Below are positions 1-8,944 of a stretch of 64,000 nucleotides of DNA, in pieces. Both the position numbers and the translations under genes were made by a program. The notes below the pieces were generated by a model. That model had not been told where the DNA came from and did not search any database. It worked only from the letters and a program-made list of their open reading frames with translations. The stretch is from assembly GCA_934754445.1 (NCBI GenBank), contig CAKVHZ010000004.1, positions 1 to 64,000 of the forward strand, written 5' to 3'. Source of the stretch: an uncultured Clostridia bacterium. GTDB taxonomy: Bacteria; Bacillota; Clostridia; Christensenellales; UBA1242. How positions within the stretch are numbered: the first letter of the stretch is position 1; every line of letters begins with the position of its first letter.

Positions 1-2048
1 GTATTATGGCTCACATTGATGCTGGTAAAACTACCACTACTGAAAGAATTTTGTATTATACAGGTATAAATCATAAAATTGGTGAAGTTCACGACGGTGG
101 CGCTACTATGGACTGGATGGCACAAGAACAAGAACGTGGTATTACTATCACTTCTGCTTGTACTACTTGCACATGGAAAGGCAAAAGAATTAACGTTATT
201 GATACTCCAGGACACGTTGACTTTACAGTTGAAGTTCAAAGAAGTTTAAGAGTATTAGATGGTGCTATTGCTTTGTTATCTGCTCGTGAAGGTGCTCAAC
301 CACAAAGTGAAACAGTTTGGAGACAAGCTAACGATTATAAAGTTCCTCGTTTAGTTTTCGTTAATAAAATGGATAGAGATGCTGCAGATTTCTTTAAATC
401 TGTTAACAGCGTTAAAACTCGTTTACATGGTAACCCAGTTCCTATTCAAATTCCTATTGGACAAGAAGCTAACTTTAAAGGTATTATCGACTTAATTGAA
501 ATGAATGCAATTATGTATCATGAAGATGACGGTAAAATTTTTGAAGTTAAAGAAATACCAGAAGAATATAAAGCACAAGCTCAAGAATGGCACGATAAAT
601 TAATCGAATCTGTTGCAGAAACTGATGATGCTTTAATTGAAAAATTCTTTGCTGGTGAAGAAATCACTAAAGAAGAATTAAAAGCCGCAATCCGTAAAGG
701 AACATTAGAATTAAAAATTAACCCAGTATTATGTGGAACAGCATTAAGAAATAAAGGTGTTCAACCACTACTTGATGCTATTGTAGATTATTTACCATCT
801 CCAGTAGATGTAGACCATATTACTGGCACAAACCCAGACACTGGTGCTGAAGAAATTAGACCATCAAGCGATGATGCACCTTTTGCTGGTTTAGCATTTA
901 AAATTATGGATGATAAATTCGTAGGAAACCTAACATTCTTCCGTGTTTATTCAGGAACATTAAAAGCAGGTTCTTATGTTTATAATCCTAGAACAAGAAG
1001 AAAAGAAAGAATTGGACGTATTGTTCGAATGCACGCAAATAACCGTCAAGAAATTGATGAAATATTTGCAGGTGATATTGCAGCATTAGTAGGTTTAAAA
1101 GATACTATTACAGCCGATACTTTATGTGATGAAGATCATCCAATTATGCTTTCAGGTATGGATTTCCCAGACCCAGTTATTGAACAAAGTTTGGAACCTA
1201 AAACTAAAGCTGACCAAGAAAAAATGGTTTTAGCATTGATTAAACTTGCTAAAGAAGACCCTACTTTTAAAACTTGGACAGATAGAGATTCAGGTCAAAC
1301 AATTATCGCTGGTGTTGGTGAATTACATCTAGATATTATTGTTGATAGACTTCGTCGTGAATTCGGTGTAGAAGCCAATATTGGTAGACCACAAGTTGCT
1401 TATAAAGAAACTATTAGAACTGCTGTTGAAGCAGAAGGTAAATATATTCGTCAATCAGGTGGTAAAGGTCAATATGGTCATTGCTGGATTAAACTAGAAC
1501 CTAAAGAAGATGGCGGTTATGAATTCGTTGATGAAATTGTTGGTGGTGTAATTCCAAAAGAATATATCCCAGCTATTGATAAAGGTATTCAAGAAGCTGC
1601 TGCAAACGGAATACTAGCAGGTTATCCTGTAGTAGACTTTAGAGTTCATGTATTTGATGGTAGTTACCACGATGTAGATAGTAGTGAAATGGCATTTAAA
1701 ATTGCTGGTTCTATGGCATTTAAAGAAGCCGCTAGAAAAGCAAATCCAGTTTTACTAGAACCTATCATGAAAGTTGAAGTTGAAACTCCAGATGAATATT
1801 TAGGCGATGTTATTGGTGGATTAACATCTCGTCGTGGAATATTACAAGGAACAGAAGCAACACTTGGTATTCAAAAAGTTGATGCTTTAGTTCCACTTGC
1901 CGAAATGTTCGGTTATGTTACAGACCTACGTAGTGCTACTCAAGGTCGTGGAACATTCACAATGGTATTCAGTAACTATGCTGAAGTACCTAAATCTATT
2001 GCTGATAAAATTATTGGCGAAAGAGCAAAAAGAAATAGTGAAGAATAA
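1..2048 (+). CDS. fusA: Elongation factor G (5' end outside window)
   Basis: Translational GTPase that moves tRNAs and mRNA through the ribosome and, with RRF, splits ribosomes. The frame is already open at base 1. The first in-window ATG (position 6) falls inside the conserved G1 motif ([10 protein letters not shown]), so about 15-20 N-terminal residues lie upstream of the window. The GTPase motifs are visible: G1 AHIDAGKT, G3 DTPGHVDF, G4 NKMD. Domains II-V follow to the usual C-terminus ([10 protein letters not shown] near the end). The 110-bp gap to tuf contains a separate promoter, so tuf can be transcribed independently of this fusA transcript. Confidence 0.98.
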   Translation, partial: IMAHIDAGKTTTTERILYYTGINHKIGEVHDGGATMDWMAQEQERGITITSACTTCTWKGKRINVIDTPGHVDFTVEVQRSLRVLDGAIALLSAREGAQPQSETVWRQANDYKVPRLVFVNKMDRDAADFFKSVNSVKTRLHGNPVPIQIPIGQEANFKGIIDLIEMNAIMYHEDDGKIFEVKEIPEEYKAQAQEWHDKLIESVAETDDALIEKFFAGEEITKEELKAAIRKGTLELKINPVLCGTALRNKGVQPLLDAIVDYLPSPVDVDHITGTNPDTGAEEIRPSSDDAPFAGLAFKIMDDKFVGNLTFFRVYSGTLKAGSYVYNPRTRRKERIGRIVRMHANNRQEIDEIFAGDIAALVGLKDTITADTLCDEDHPIMLSGMDFPDPVIEQSLEPKTKADQEKMVLALIKLAKEDPTFKTWTDRDSGQTIIAGVGELHLDIIVDRLRREFGVEANIGRPQVAYKETIRTAVEAEGKYIRQSGGKGQYGHCWIKLEPKEDGGYEFVDEIVGGVIPKEYIPAIDKGIQEAAANGILAGYPVVDFRVHVFDGSYHDVDSSEMAFKIAGSMAFKEAARKANPVLLEPIMKVEVETPDEYLGDVIGGLTSRRGILQGTEATLGIQKVDALVPLAEMFGYVTDLRSATQGRGTFTMVFSNYAEVPKSIADKIIGERAKRNSEE

Positions 2049-2079
2049 TTAATAAAAATAAAAATATTTAACATTTTGT

Positions 2080-2108
2080 TTGCCTTATTTTATTAAATAT
2101 GATAAAAT
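2080..2108 (+). promoter_or_regulatory. tuf promoter (sigma-A, extended -10)
   Basis: TTGCCT (2080-2085), 17-nt spacer, TAAAAT (2103-2108), with TG one base upstream of the -10. A canonical AGGAGG (2142-2147) sits 11 nt before the tuf ATG. Confidence 0.8.
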
Positions 2109-2158
2109 ATAGGCAAGTGAAATAAATATTTCATAAATTTTAGGAGGAAAGAAATAAA

Positions 2159-3367
2159 ATGGCAAAAGCTAAGTTTGAAAGAACAAAACCACATTGCAAC
2201 ATTGGTACAATCGGTCACGTAGACCATGGTAAAACTACTTTAACTGCTGCAATTTGTATGACTTTATCTAAAATCGGCCATGCTCAAGGTATGGAATATG
2301 CTGATATCGATAAAGCACCAGAAGAAAAAGCAAGAGGTATTACAATTAATACTGCTCACGTAGAATATGAAACAGAAAAAAGACACTACGCTCACGTAGA
2401 CTGCCCAGGACACGCAGACTATGTTAAAAACATGATTACAGGTGCTGCTCAAATGGACGGTGCTATCCTAGTTGTTTCTGCTGCTGATGGTCCTATGCCA
2501 CAAACAAGAGAACACATCTTATTAGCTCGTCAAGTTGGCGTTCCTTATATCGTTGTATTCTTAAATAAATGTGATATGGTAGATGACCCAGAATTACTAG
2601 ATTTAGTAGAAATGGAAGTTAGAGAATTATTAAATAAATATGATTTCCCTGGAGATACTACTCCAATTATCAGAGGTTCAGCTCAAAAAGCATTAGACGC
2701 TGTTAACGCAGGTGCTGATGTTAGAACTGCTCCAGAATGCAAATGCATTTTTGAATTAATGGATGCTGTAGATAGTTATATCCCTGACCCAAAAAGAGAT
2801 GTTGATCAACCATTCTTAATGCCAGTTGAAGACGTATTCACAATCACTGGTCGTGGTACAGTTGCTACTGGTAGAGTAGAACGTGGTGTTGTAAAAGTTG
2901 GTGATACAGTTGAAATCGTTGGTATGGGCGCTAAAAAATCAACAGTTATTACTGGTGTTGAAATGTTCCGTAAATTATTAGACCAAGCAGAAGCTGGTGA
3001 TAATATCGGTGCTTTACTTCGTGGTATTGAAAGAAAAGATATCGAAAGAGGACAAGTTTTAGCTAAACCAGGCACAATTCACCCTCATACTGAATTCACT
3101 GCTCAAGTATACGTTTTAAAGAAAGAAGAAGGTGGTCGTCATACTCCATTCTTTAATGGTTATAGACCTCAATTCTACTTCAGAACTACAGACGTTACAG
3201 GAACTATTGAATTACCTCAAGGTGTTGAAATGGTTATGCCAGGCGACAACATTACAATGGATATCAAATTAATCACTGATATCGCTATTGAAGAAGGACT
3301 TCGTTTCGCTATCCGTGAAGGTGGCAGAACTGTAGGTTCAGGTGTTGTTACTAAAATTATTAAATAG
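2159..3367 (+). CDS. tuf: Elongation factor Tu
   Basis: GTPase that delivers aminoacyl-tRNA to the ribosomal A site in the cytoplasm. It is full length (402 aa, close to the bacterial norm) and has G1 GHVDHGKT, G3 DCPGHADY, G4 NKCD and the usual beta-barrel domains 2 and 3. The start is fixed by a strong AGGAGG at 2142-2147. The gene has its own promoter and a terminator just after the stop. Codon choice is noticeably more optimised (more GGT/GCT and C-ending codons) than in neighbouring genes, as expected for a very highly expressed protein. Confidence 0.99.
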   Translation: MAKAKFERTKPHCNIGTIGHVDHGKTTLTAAICMTLSKIGHAQGMEYADIDKAPEEKARGITINTAHVEYETEKRHYAHVDCPGHADYVKNMITGAAQMDGAILVVSAADGPMPQTREHILLARQVGVPYIVVFLNKCDMVDDPELLDLVEMEVRELLNKYDFPGDTTPIIRGSAQKALDAVNAGADVRTAPECKCIFELMDAVDSYIPDPKRDVDQPFLMPVEDVFTITGRGTVATGRVERGVVKVGDTVEIVGMGAKKSTVITGVEMFRKLLDQAEAGDNIGALLRGIERKDIERGQVLAKPGTIHPHTEFTAQVYVLKKEEGGRHTPFFNGYRPQFYFRTTDVTGTIELPQGVEMVMPGDNITMDIKLITDIAIEEGLRFAIREGGRTVGSGVVTKIIK

Positions 3368-3389
3368 TTTTAAATAAAATTATCATTTT

Positions 3390-3422
3390 AATAAGTGTGC
3401 TTTTTAGCACGCTTATTTTTTA
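3390..3422 (+). terminator. Terminator of tuf
   Basis: 12-bp stem (3390-3401 / 3406-3417, one G-U pair), 4-nt loop, then a T-rich run. Confidence 0.85.
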
Positions 3423-3446
3423 TTGAATTGTTGTAAATAATAATTA

Positions 3447-3475
3447 TTGACAAAATATGTTAAATGTGATATACT
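3447..3475 (+). promoter_or_regulatory. Promoter for the paralogue pair
   Basis: TTGACA (3447-3452), 17-nt spacer, TATACT (3470-3475), with TG one base before the -10. An AGGAGA site precedes the ATG at 3499. Confidence 0.85.
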
Positions 3476-3498
3476 AAAAGTAATAAAAGGAGATTAAT

Positions 3499-4005
3499 AT
3501 GAAGTATTTAGCAAATGAAATAGTATTTTTCTATTTAGACGAAAACAAAATTAAAATTGATTGTGGTATTTTTAACAAGGATAGAAACAAAGTAAAATTC
3601 TTTGATGTCCATGGCTGGACAGAAGGATATGAAGCAAAAGTTGAAAGTGTTGCTGATAGAAAAATAAATATTTATAGTAATGGTAAAGCTATAGAATTTA
3701 AGTATTATCCTATAACTCTTGCTATGAATGAGTTAAATAATAATGGTTGGGTAAAAGCACATAAAGATAATAAATTTAGTCAATTATTATCAAAATATGG
3801 TTATGATTTAAACATTAATTATATTATATCAGACGAATTATTAAATGACCGAGATTTTTGTAACTTAGCTTTAGTTAGTTATTCAGATATTGAACCTATC
3901 AAAAAAGAAATTACTGAGATTTTACAAGAACAAAAAGATGATGATTTAAAATATCTTAATGATAAAAATGAAATTAAAAGTCTACAAGATGGTAGAGAAT
4001 TTTAA
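3499..4005 (+). CDS. Uncharacterised protein, paralogue A (MKYLANEI family)
   Basis: 168-residue soluble protein of unknown function, without signal peptide or membrane segment. It is clearly a tandem paralogue of the next gene. Both share the N-terminus MKYLANEI, an IFNK motif near residue 25, NGKA, a central YDL, an FCNLxLV block and a C-terminal IKSxQD. Internal conservation at scattered positions suggests a folded domain. The gene is transcribed from a strong promoter, and paralogue B follows 18 bp after the stop, so the two probably form an operon. A truncated third copy seems to lie upstream of argS (6754-6816). I do not recognise a named family. Confidence 0.8.
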   Translation: MKYLANEIVFFYLDENKIKIDCGIFNKDRNKVKFFDVHGWTEGYEAKVESVADRKINIYSNGKAIEFKYYPITLAMNELNNNGWVKAHKDNKFSQLLSKYGYDLNINYIISDELLNDRDFCNLALVSYSDIEPIKKEITEILQEQKDDDLKYLNDKNEIKSLQDGREF

Positions 4006-4023
4006 TTAAAAAAGGGGAATTTT

Positions 4024-4512
4024 ATGAAATATCTAGCAAATGAAATTATTTTTGTTTACGATAATAATGTAACCGAAATAGAACCTTGCATTTTCAATAA
4101 AAGTCAAACGAAAGTAAAAACTATTAAAGAAGGTGCTCCTTTTGATATAGAATTAATCAACGGTTATAAATTCAAATTAAGGAAAAATGGGAAAGCAAAA
4201 GTAGTAAACTATATAACTATGTATACTGCTATGAAAAAATTAAAAGCAAATGTTTATATTCCTAGAGATGCTAACAATAAAATTTGGCAATTAATTACAA
4301 AATTTAATTATGATTTATCAAAAAGAGTCGTTCCTGAAAATCTTTTAGATAACCCAGAATTTTGCAACTTATTTTTAGTTGACAATAAAGATGTTGAAGA
4401 ATTAATCCCATCTATTAAAGAAATTTTAAAAGAAGAAAACAAGGAATATAAAGAATATTTGAATGCTAAAAAAACCATAAAATCAGTTCAAGATAAAGGT
4501 AGAAATTTTTAG
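4024..4512 (+). CDS. Uncharacterised protein, paralogue B (MKYLANEI family)
   Basis: 162-residue soluble protein, tandem duplicate of the preceding gene. Conserved landmarks are MKYLANEIIF at the start, CIFNK at about residues 22-26, NGKA, YDLS, an FCNLFLV block and a charged helical C-terminus ending IKSVQDKGRNF. The ribosome site is AAAAGGGG just before the ATG. Divergence from paralogue A is high, so the duplication is not recent. Function unknown. A weak hairpin terminator follows. Confidence 0.8.
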   Translation: MKYLANEIIFVYDNNVTEIEPCIFNKSQTKVKTIKEGAPFDIELINGYKFKLRKNGKAKVVNYITMYTAMKKLKANVYIPRDANNKIWQLITKFNYDLSKRVVPENLLDNPEFCNLFLVDNKDVEELIPSIKEILKEENKEYKEYLNAKKTIKSVQDKGRNF

Positions 4513-4560
4513 TTTTAAACTTAAAAAATTTAAAATATTTTAATAAATATAAAAGACTAA

Positions 4561-4587
4561 AGAAGAAATTAAATTTCTTCTTTTTTT
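4561..4587 (+). terminator. Probable terminator after paralogue B
   Basis: AGAAGAA (4561-4567) pairs with TTCTTCT (4575-4581) and is followed by a run of T. Confidence 0.6.
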
Positions 4588-4762
4588 ATAACTAAATAAT
4601 ATAAAATGTGTCAAAAATTATTTAACTTTTTGTTCAAAACTTATCGGTTATAATATAAAGAGATTTTGTAATTTCTAAATTCTACAACAAAACAGTATAT
4701 TTCACAAAATTCTTTTTTTAGTTATATAAACTAATATGTAAAATTAATAAAGGAGGTTTTTT

Positions 4763-4945
4763 ATGACAATAGAAGGATTACAAGAAATGCAAGAGAAACT
4801 TGCAGATTTAAAACATCAAAAATATCTTATAGAAAATATACTTGGTAAATGCAACGATATGAATGTTTGCTCAAGGTTACAAGAAAAGTTAGATAGGATA
4901 AATTTAGATATATTGTTTTACGAAAATGAACTTGATATAGATTAA
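4763..4945 (+). CDS. Small coiled-coil protein (60 aa)
   Basis: 60-residue acidic helical protein. Heptad-like spacing of L/I over nearly its whole length predicts a short coiled coil. An AGGAGG site (4751-4756) ideally placed before the ATG supports real translation. It stands alone, about 250 bp from the preceding gene. A TATAAT at 4649-4654 may be its -10, but I see no convincing -35. Function unknown. Confidence 0.65.
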   Translation: MTIEGLQEMQEKLADLKHQKYLIENILGKCNDMNVCSRLQEKLDRINLDILFYENELDID

Positions 4946-4969
4946 ATGTGAGTATTAATTATATTTTAA

Positions 4970-4998
4970 TTGTAAAATATCTTTTTATGTGTTATAAT
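4970..4998 (+). promoter_or_regulatory. Promoter (extended -10)
   Basis: TTGTAA (4970-4975), 17-nt spacer, TATAAT (4993-4998), TG at 4990-4991. It serves the gene starting at 5016 with a leader of about 10 nt that carries only a short AGAGGTG site. Confidence 0.8.
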
Positions 4999-5015
4999 TA
5001 TAAAGAGGTGTTTTT

Positions 5016-6011
5016 ATGGAATTTTTGCTAGCCGATTTAGATAAAGAAAACGAAAAATATCTTAGAAAAGATATTGATGGCGGAATTTTGAGCGAAAAGT
5101 ATGAGATTGATAGATATAAATATCAACAATATAATGATGTTGTAGATAATCTTATGCTGGGAAATTACAACGAATTTGGTGAGTATGTTCTTCAAGATGA
5201 AATAAAAGAAGAATTATTAAAATGCAGAAAAGTTATTGAAGATAATTATGAAAATATTTTGTTTGTAAAGAGTGAAGAACAAGTTAATGTGTTTAGTTAC
5301 TTAAATTTTGCAGTAAAAGTTTTAGATAGCAATAAATTAGGTTACAAAGTTGCTATACTAGAATTATTAGAACCGATTTACAAAACAAAAGGTTATATAG
5401 AAAATACTCAAGCGACAATAATTAAAAAAATTGTGCTTCCTAATAATGACATTTTTAAGGAAGAAGTTTATAAGGCATTTAACATTATTGTAGATAATTT
5501 AAATGGTAAAAGATATGTAAATGATATTGATGAATTTAAAAATATTTTAGATAGAAAAATTAGGCTTTTGTATATAAAAAAGCATATTAGTTTGCAAGAC
5601 GATTTTATGATGTGTTATAAAAAGAATGTCGAAGAATTAGATAAAACTGAAGAAGGTAAAAAAGTTTTAGAAGAATATAAAAAAGAAGAAATTGTCGCCG
5701 AGAAATATCTTAAAGTTAAAGAAGATGACTACAAATCTAAAAATGAACTATTAACAACTAATATTGAAAAGAACTTTAAAACCGTTCCTAAACTAATAAG
5801 TAGAAATATCCTAGAATTAGAAATGAAAAAGGCAAGATTAATAAAACAATTAATTAATAGCCTAGATGAAAGTTTACTTAATGATAAAAAGCCAAAAACG
5901 GTTATTAGGGTAATTGAAAAACCTAAAATTAAAGTTGTTGATAAAAAAATGGTAAATAAAAAACAAAAAACATTTAAAAGATTAATGGAAGACGATAGTT
6001 TACTAAGGTAG
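5016..6011 (+). CDS. Uncharacterised helical protein (331 aa)
   Basis: Soluble, highly charged, Lys/Glu-rich protein predicted to be almost entirely helical. It has a coiled-coil-like middle (residues about 205-285) and a strongly basic C-terminal tail (about 290-325) of the kind that binds nucleic acid or acidic lipid. It has no signal peptide or membrane segment and no catalytic motif that I recognise. It has its own promoter, and a membrane-protein gene follows 7 bp after the stop, so the two are probably co-transcribed. Function unknown. Confidence 0.75.
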   Translation: MEFLLADLDKENEKYLRKDIDGGILSEKYEIDRYKYQQYNDVVDNLMLGNYNEFGEYVLQDEIKEELLKCRKVIEDNYENILFVKSEEQVNVFSYLNFAVKVLDSNKLGYKVAILELLEPIYKTKGYIENTQATIIKKIVLPNNDIFKEEVYKAFNIIVDNLNGKRYVNDIDEFKNILDRKIRLLYIKKHISLQDDFMMCYKKNVEELDKTEEGKKVLEEYKKEEIVAEKYLKVKEDDYKSKNELLTTNIEKNFKTVPKLISRNILELEMKKARLIKQLINSLDESLLNDKKPKTVIRVIEKPKIKVVDKKMVNKKQKTFKRLMEDDSLLR

Positions 6012-6018
6012 GAGAAAT

Positions 6019-6567
6019 ATGAAGAGTTCACAAAAAGTTTTAAAAATTATAAAAGTATTAAAAATAATTTCATTAATTGCATTTATTTGTGCAATAGTAA
6101 GTTGTGTTAGTTGTGCATTAGGAAGTGTTTTTGTAGGTGTTTTAGGTAAAGATGAAGAATTTTTAAGATTACTAACTAGTTATGGCATAGAATTTAATTA
6201 CAATACTTATTTATGCGTTTGCATTAGCGGTGCTGTTGAATGTGCATTTTTAATTCCTATTTATTATTTTGCTAAAAAATTTTTTGCAAGTGTGTTAGAA
6301 AAAGGCGAAATATATGATAAAAGTAATGTGAAGTGTATGCAAAAATTGGGCTGGATACATATTATTTTATCAATATCTTGTTCTTTAGTTATAGCAATTT
6401 TAGTTACTTGCTTTAAAGTAGATATAGCATTCTCTAATTCATCAACAATTATTCTTGGTATAATTTATTTAATATTTTCATTTTTTGTAGAATATGGTGC
6501 AGATATTAAAAAAGAAAATGAAATAATTAAAACTGAAATTGAACAATTTGATAGTAAAGAAGAATAG
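6019..6567 (+). CDS. Small integral membrane protein, DUF2975-like
   Basis: 182 residues with about four predicted transmembrane helices (roughly residues 12-40, 62-84, 108-130 and 138-160). A short cytoplasmic stretch between TM2 and TM3 contains KGEIYDKSNV..MQKLGW. That layout, an '(N/K)xxxLxxIGW' element entering TM3, resembles DUF2975 membrane proteins, which often sit beside small regulators. No XRE partner is adjacent here, so the assignment is tentative. It is co-directional with the preceding gene (7 bp) and followed by a strong terminator. Confidence 0.65.
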   Translation: MKSSQKVLKIIKVLKIISLIAFICAIVSCVSCALGSVFVGVLGKDEEFLRLLTSYGIEFNYNTYLCVCISGAVECAFLIPIYYFAKKFFASVLEKGEIYDKSNVKCMQKLGWIHIILSISCSLVIAILVTCFKVDIAFSNSSTIILGIIYLIFSFFVEYGADIKKENEIIKTEIEQFDSKEE

Positions 6568-6631
6568 TAAATTAATAATATTAATATGTAAATTTTGGTA
6601 ATAAACACAACTAAAAAATACTTATAAAAGT

Positions 6632-6662
6632 AAAAACTCTTAAACGACTTAAGAGTTTTTTT
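6632..6662 (+). terminator. Terminator
   Basis: Perfect 12-bp stem (6632-6643 / 6649-6660) with a 5-nt loop and a T-run. Confidence 0.9.
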
Positions 6663-6694
6663 GTTTATTATTAAATATAAATTTTGTTATACAT

Positions 6695-6723
6695 TTGACA
6701 TAATTTTAAATAATATATATAAT
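6695..6723 (+). promoter_or_regulatory. argS promoter, full consensus
   Basis: TTGACA (6695-6700), 17-nt spacer, TATAAT (6718-6723). It gives a leader of about 110 nt before argS, unusually long for this window. No T-box specifier stem or T-box sequence was found in it. Confidence 0.9.
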
Positions 6724-6753
6724 CAAATTATATATTTAAAAAGAATTAAAAAA

Positions 6754-6816
6754 ATGAAGTATATTGCAAAAATTTTATTTAGTTTTGATAAAAATCAACT
6801 AAAAATATTTTGCTGA
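6754..6816 (+). pseudogene. Truncated MKYLANEI-family remnant in the argS leader
   Basis: A 20-codon open frame (ATG at 6754, TGA at 6814) lies in the argS leader. Its product, MKYIAKILFSFDKNQLKIFC, can be aligned with the N-termini of the two proteins at 3499 and 4024 (MKYxA, then IxF, D, N, I, C at matching spacing). This looks like a decayed third copy cut at the position of the conserved Cys. Alternatively it is now used as a leader peptide. The ribosome site in front is poor. Confidence 0.45.
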
Positions 6817-6841
6817 TGATTTAATATAGTAGGAGAAAACA

Positions 6842-8530
6842 ATGGATATAAAAGAATTACTTGCATCTAACATAAAATTAGATGGAGTAAATATAGATTT
6901 TAAACCTTTAATAACAGAAACTGTTGATAAAAAAATGGGCGATTATTCAATCGCTTGTTTTTCCCTTGCTAAAACCCTAAGAAAATCGCCTATGCAAATT
7001 GCAATTGATATAAAAGATAATTTTAAAAATGATAAAGTTGTAGATAAAATAGAAGTTGTAAACGGCTATGTTAATTTCTTTTTAAATAAAGATTATTACA
7101 TTAAAACAATTTTAGAAGAAATAAATAATAATGAATGTTTTTCTAAAAATGAAGAATTAAAAAGTAAAACAATTTGTTTAGATTATAGTTCGGTTAACCT
7201 TGCTAAATATATGCACATTGGTCATTTATCAACAACAATTATTGGCGAAAGTCTAGCACGAATGTATGAAAGTTTAGGCTACAAGGTTATTAGAATAAAT
7301 TATATTGGAGATTATGGAACTCCTTTTGGCAAGATGCTTTATGCACATCTTACTTGGGGAAGCGATAAAGAACTTAATGAGCGTGGTGTAGATTATTTGC
7401 AAGATTTGTATGTTGAATTTTGTAAAAGAGCAGAAGAAGACAAGACTTTAGAAGAACATGCTCGTGAGTATTTTAAAAAGATTTGCGATAAAGATGAAGT
7501 TGTGTATCCATTATTTTTAAAAATAATAGAAATTTCTAAAGTTGAAGCAAAAAGAATTTTAGACCTTTTAGATGTTCATTTTGATTCTTGGAAAGGCGAA
7601 AATGCTTATAGCGAAGAACTTGATAATGTTGTTAAACTACTTAGTGATAAAAATTTATTAGTTGAAAGTCAAGGAGCAAAAGTTGTTGATTTAGAACAAT
7701 ATAATTTAGGAACTTGCTTAATTCAAAAAAGTGATGGAACAAGTTTGTATGCAACTCGTGATATAGCGGCATGCATTGATAGATATAATACTTATCATTT
7801 TGATAAAATGATTTATGTTACAGCAGTTCAACAAAAATTACATTTTCAACAATTTTTTAAAGTCTTGGAATTGTTAGGCTATGATTTTAGTAAAAACTTA
7901 GAACACGTATATTATGGCATGTTTTCACTTCCTACAGGCAAAATTGCATCAAGGAAAGGTAAACAAGCAGTTTTAGTAGATTTAATGGACTATGCTTTAA
8001 ATAAAGTAAATAACATAATAAGTAATCGTGATTTTAGTAAGGAAAAGAAAGATGAAATTGCTAAAAAAATAGCGTATAGTGCTTTAAAATTTACTCCACT
8101 TAAAAATGAAAGAATTAAAGATACAGTTTTTGATATTGAAAATGCATTTAGTTTTGACGGGGATACTTCGGCATACCTTCAATATACCTATGCTCGTATT
8201 TGTAGTATTTTAAGAAAAGCAGGAAAAGAGATAGATATTAAAAATATAGATTATTTTACTTTAAATTCAACAAATGTAGCAAATCTTGTTTTATTATTAA
8301 ATAATTATAAATCTAATTTACTAAAAGCCTTAGAACTTCAAGAACCTTGCGTTTTATGTAAATATACTCTAGATATTTGTAAAATGTTTAACAAGTTCTA
8401 TACACAAGAAAGAGTTGTAACTGAAGATGAAAATTCAACTAATGCAAAATTATTTTTACTACTAAATATCAAAAAAATTTTAACAAAACTGTTTAGTTTA
8501 ATTTGTATAGATACAATTGAAGAAATGTAA
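6842..8530 (+). CDS. argS: Arginyl-tRNA synthetase
   Basis: Class I aminoacyl-tRNA synthetase that charges tRNA-Arg in the cytoplasm. It is 562 residues long, normal for the family. The N-terminal Add1-type domain is followed by the Rossmann core with the HIGH motif at residues 125-128 and the downstream YIGDYGTPFGK block. The KMSKS equivalent is the ArgRS-style GKIASRKGK. The C-terminal anticodon-binding domain has the DTSAYLQYTYAR signature. A TAGGAGA site precedes the ATG. The gene is monocistronic between its own promoter and terminator, and the leader holds a remnant reading frame. Confidence 0.97.
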   Translation: MDIKELLASNIKLDGVNIDFKPLITETVDKKMGDYSIACFSLAKTLRKSPMQIAIDIKDNFKNDKVVDKIEVVNGYVNFFLNKDYYIKTILEEINNNECFSKNEELKSKTICLDYSSVNLAKYMHIGHLSTTIIGESLARMYESLGYKVIRINYIGDYGTPFGKMLYAHLTWGSDKELNERGVDYLQDLYVEFCKRAEEDKTLEEHAREYFKKICDKDEVVYPLFLKIIEISKVEAKRILDLLDVHFDSWKGENAYSEELDNVVKLLSDKNLLVESQGAKVVDLEQYNLGTCLIQKSDGTSLYATRDIAACIDRYNTYHFDKMIYVTAVQQKLHFQQFFKVLELLGYDFSKNLEHVYYGMFSLPTGKIASRKGKQAVLVDLMDYALNKVNNIISNRDFSKEKKDEIAKKIAYSALKFTPLKNERIKDTVFDIENAFSFDGDTSAYLQYTYARICSILRKAGKEIDIKNIDYFTLNSTNVANLVLLLNNYKSNLLKALELQEPCVLCKYTLDICKMFNKFYTQERVVTEDENSTNAKLFLLLNIKKILTKLFSLICIDTIEEM

Positions 8531-8537
8531 TAAAAAA

Positions 8538-8563
8538 CACTAGTTACAAAACTAGTGCTTTTT
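8538..8563 (+). terminator. argS terminator
   Basis: CACTAGTT/AACTAGTG stem (8538-8545 / 8550-8557) followed by CTTTTT. Confidence 0.85.
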
Positions 8564-8565
8564 AT

Positions 8566-8944
8566 TAAGCGATTATTTCTTTTTGCCTTTCGTTTTGTCA
8601 TTCTGTTTCAATATTTGTTTCAGTGTTTTCTAATATTTGTTTTTCTTGTATTTTGAGTTTTTAATAAATTCACTATATAAATTTATATACTATTTAAATT
8701 TCTAAAAAACATCATTAAGTATTTACATTTTTAAACAAAAATTATAACTAGTTTTGTTAAAGAAGATAAAGTATGTTTGTTTTATGGTATAAATATTGAA
8801 TTTTCTAGTTTGAGAATGTTTGACAAAATGTATTTATATTGCAATAATATTAATATTAAATATTTTTACAATAGATTAACTTTTAAATTTAAAGTAGATT
8901 AGTATGTTAAAATTATAAAATGTAAATATTTGGGGAAAAGAATA
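8566..8944. other. Gene-free interval before malQ
   Basis: About 380 bp of AT-rich DNA. The only structure I can support is the malQ promoter at 8820-8848. Two short direct repeats of AATATTTGTTT occur near 8610-8640. No plausible gene was seen on either strand. Confidence 0.5.
8820..8848 (+). promoter_or_regulatory. malQ promoter (extended -10)
   Basis: TTGACA (8820-8825), 17-nt spacer, AATAAT (8843-8848), TG at 8840-8841. Leader about 90 nt. Confidence 0.75.

Noticed and set aside
2806..3075. Antisense open frame inside tuf, and many similar antisense frames
   Set aside because: They are shadows of strongly coding genes in other frames, without start signals.
6724..6841. T-box or riboswitch in the argS leader
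   Set aside because: No T-box core sequence, specifier loop or terminator/antiterminator pair could be found.
8570..8680. Minus-strand frame that would continue through a TGA downstream of argS
   Set aside because: It would need TGA read as Trp; the prfB frameshift site and normal TGG usage show that TGA is a stop. Probably chance AT-rich sequence.
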